Shown here piece by piece: positions 63,387 through 64,000 of a stretch of 64,000 nucleotides of DNA. The stretch spans positions 310,001 to 374,000 of the forward strand of contig NZ_JAFBGA010000003.1 in NCBI RefSeq assembly GCF_016909575.1, given 5' to 3'. Each line of letters begins with the position of its first letter. Within the stretch, counting starts at the first letter, position 1. The notes under the pieces are model-generated. The model made no database searches. It saw only the letters and a list, made by a program, of their open reading frames with translations, and had not been told where the DNA came from. The stretch is from Streptomyces sp. HB132. Its GTDB lineage: Bacteria; Actinomycetota; Actinomycetes; Streptomycetales; Streptomycetaceae. A program made the translations under genes and the position numbers.

Positions 63387-63664
63387 TCACCGCGATCGTG
63401 CTCATCAAAACCAGCGTGGACCGGATTCCCGAGATCGCCGAGGCCATCGCGGCGCTGGACAGCGTCAGCGAGGTCTTCTCCGTCACGGGCACGTACGACC
63501 TGATCGCCATGGTCCGGGTGGCCCGGCACGACGATCTGGCCGATGTCATCCCGGGCCGGATCAGCAGGATCCAGGGCGTCGAGGCCACCGACACCCACGT
63601 CGCGTTCCGCACGTACTCGCAGCACGACCTCGAGGCGGCCTTCGCCATCGGTCTGGACGCCTGA
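63383..63664 (+). CDS. Stand-alone RAM (Lrp/AsnC ligand-binding) protein
   Basis: 93-residue protein equal to the Lrp/AsnC effector domain without the DNA-binding part: ITAIVLIKTSVDRIPEIAEA, FSVTGTYDLIAMVRV and THVAFRTYSQHDLEAAF. Such single-domain proteins form ring oligomers and may bind amino acids. GTG 63383 overlaps the rhomboid stop by 4 bases, so the two are probably translated together. No ligand can be assigned. Confidence 0.9.
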   Translation: MITAIVLIKTSVDRIPEIAEAIAALDSVSEVFSVTGTYDLIAMVRVARHDDLADVIPGRISRIQGVEATDTHVAFRTYSQHDLEAAFAIGLDA

Positions 63665-63709
63665 GGACGACGCCGGGCACGAGGCGCGGGATCACGCCCG
63701 GGACGAAGC

Positions 63710-63757
63710 ACGGCTCCGGCCGGGACGAGGGGAACCTCCCGTCCCGGCCGGAGCCGT
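63710..63757. terminator. Terminator between convergent RAM and aminotransferase genes
   Basis: Arms 63710-63727 and 63740-63757 are perfect 18-bp complements (ACGGCTCCGGCC... / ...GGCCGGAGCCGT) with a 12-base loop, in the gap between two convergent stop codons. Confidence 0.85.
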
Positions 63758-63769
63758 CCTCCGGGCCCC

Positions 63770-64000
63770 TCAGACCTGTGCGGCGCCCCGGTCGGGCACG
63801 CAGCGGCCCTCCTCGGTGCGGTAGGTCCAGCGGGCGCCCTTGCCCACCAGCTCACGGACGGCTCCCAGGAACCGCTCGATGTGCTCGTCCGGCGTACCGG
63901 CGCCGAAGCTCACCCGGATGGCGTTCAGGGACCTCTCCCCCGGCGCGGCCTCGGGCGCGCCGCACTCGCCCGGGTCCTGCGGCTCGCTGCCCAGCAGGGT
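63770..64000 (-). CDS. PLP-dependent aminotransferase class V, C-terminal part (5' cut by window)
   Basis: Only the last 76 codons are present. The sequence includes RSLNAIRVSFGAGTPDEHIE and RFLGAVRELV, then GARWTYRTEEGRCVPDRG, typical of the C-terminal domain of NifS/cysteine-desulfurase-like enzymes. The catalytic lysine lies outside the window, so the exact enzyme cannot be told. Convergent with the RAM protein gene. Confidence 0.75.
   Translation of the reverse strand, partial: TLLGSEPQDPGECGAPEAAPGERSLNAIRVSFGAGTPDEHIERFLGAVRELVGKGARWTYRTEEGRCVPDRGAAQV

Overview
The window looks like core chromosome of a Streptomyces or close relative. GC content and third-position GC are very high on both strands, many genes start with GTG or TTG, and gene order matches what I recall of the Streptomyces coelicolor interval from ftsW/murG past glkA. 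I see no insertion sequence, prophage, tRNA, rRNA, CRISPR array or broken gene. The two edge genes (murG on the left, an aminotransferase on the right) are cut by the window.

Bases 1-11646 hold the dcw cell-wall and division cluster on the minus strand, transcribed right to left: rsmH, ftsL, ftsI, murE, murF, mraY, murD, ftsW, murG, with short gaps or 4-base overlaps. No mraZ lies before rsmH; a 409-base gap separates it from a divergent beta-carbonic anhydrase. A MoxR / DUF58 / transglutaminase trio follows (12.8-17.6 kb). Next come a DUF3040 protein, a methyltransferase and a HEPN-like protein, then a three-gene unit of a lysine-less ABC-type ATPase, a YhgE/Pip membrane protein and a TetR regulator with a palindromic candidate operator (20.1-23.7 kb). 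A DUF4126 membrane protein, an FAD carotenoid-type oxidoreductase and a membrane protein with a Tyr/Gly/Gln-rich tail close this part.

Bases 27-34 kb are C1 and thiamine metabolism: metF, thiE, an Rv2175c-type DNA-binding protein, a ferredoxin-reductase-like flavoprotein, then a TPP riboswitch controlling thiO-thiS-thiG. Bases 33.7-41.8 kb carry a PASTA Ser/Thr kinase, endonuclease IV, a sulfite-oxidase-like protein, bacterioferritin with its ferredoxin (under a likely iron box), class II DAHP synthase, and a fused anthranilate synthase behind a textbook Trp attenuator whose leader peptide has three consecutive Trp codons.

Bases 41.8-64 kb hold a D-2-hydroxyacid dehydrogenase, a MacS/MacR-like two-component system with a PlsC acyltransferase, a lipase-like hydrolase, a nuclease-fold protein, glucokinase glkA, a DUF5304 / ArsA-like / SRPBCC trio, a phosphoesterase, a FadD-type acyl-CoA ligase, a PimB-type mannosyltransferase, a GT87 membrane glycosyltransferase, a secreted metalloprotein, two NlpC/P60 peptidoglycan hydrolases (one with a structured leader that may be a c-di-AMP riboswitch), a NYN-domain protein, a rhomboid protease and a stand-alone RAM protein.

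The common theme is the cell envelope: precursor synthesis, division, kinase signalling, phosphatidylinositol mannoside synthesis and wall hydrolysis, with precursor and vitamin metabolism between. Much of the order parallels the mycobacterial Rv2150c-Rv2190c region as I remember it. I found no clearly new large system. The best leads are small: two P-loop proteins lacking the Walker A lysine, a HEPN protein with an R-x4-H motif, the possible c-di-AMP leader, and a minigene ahead of the acyl-CoA ligase.
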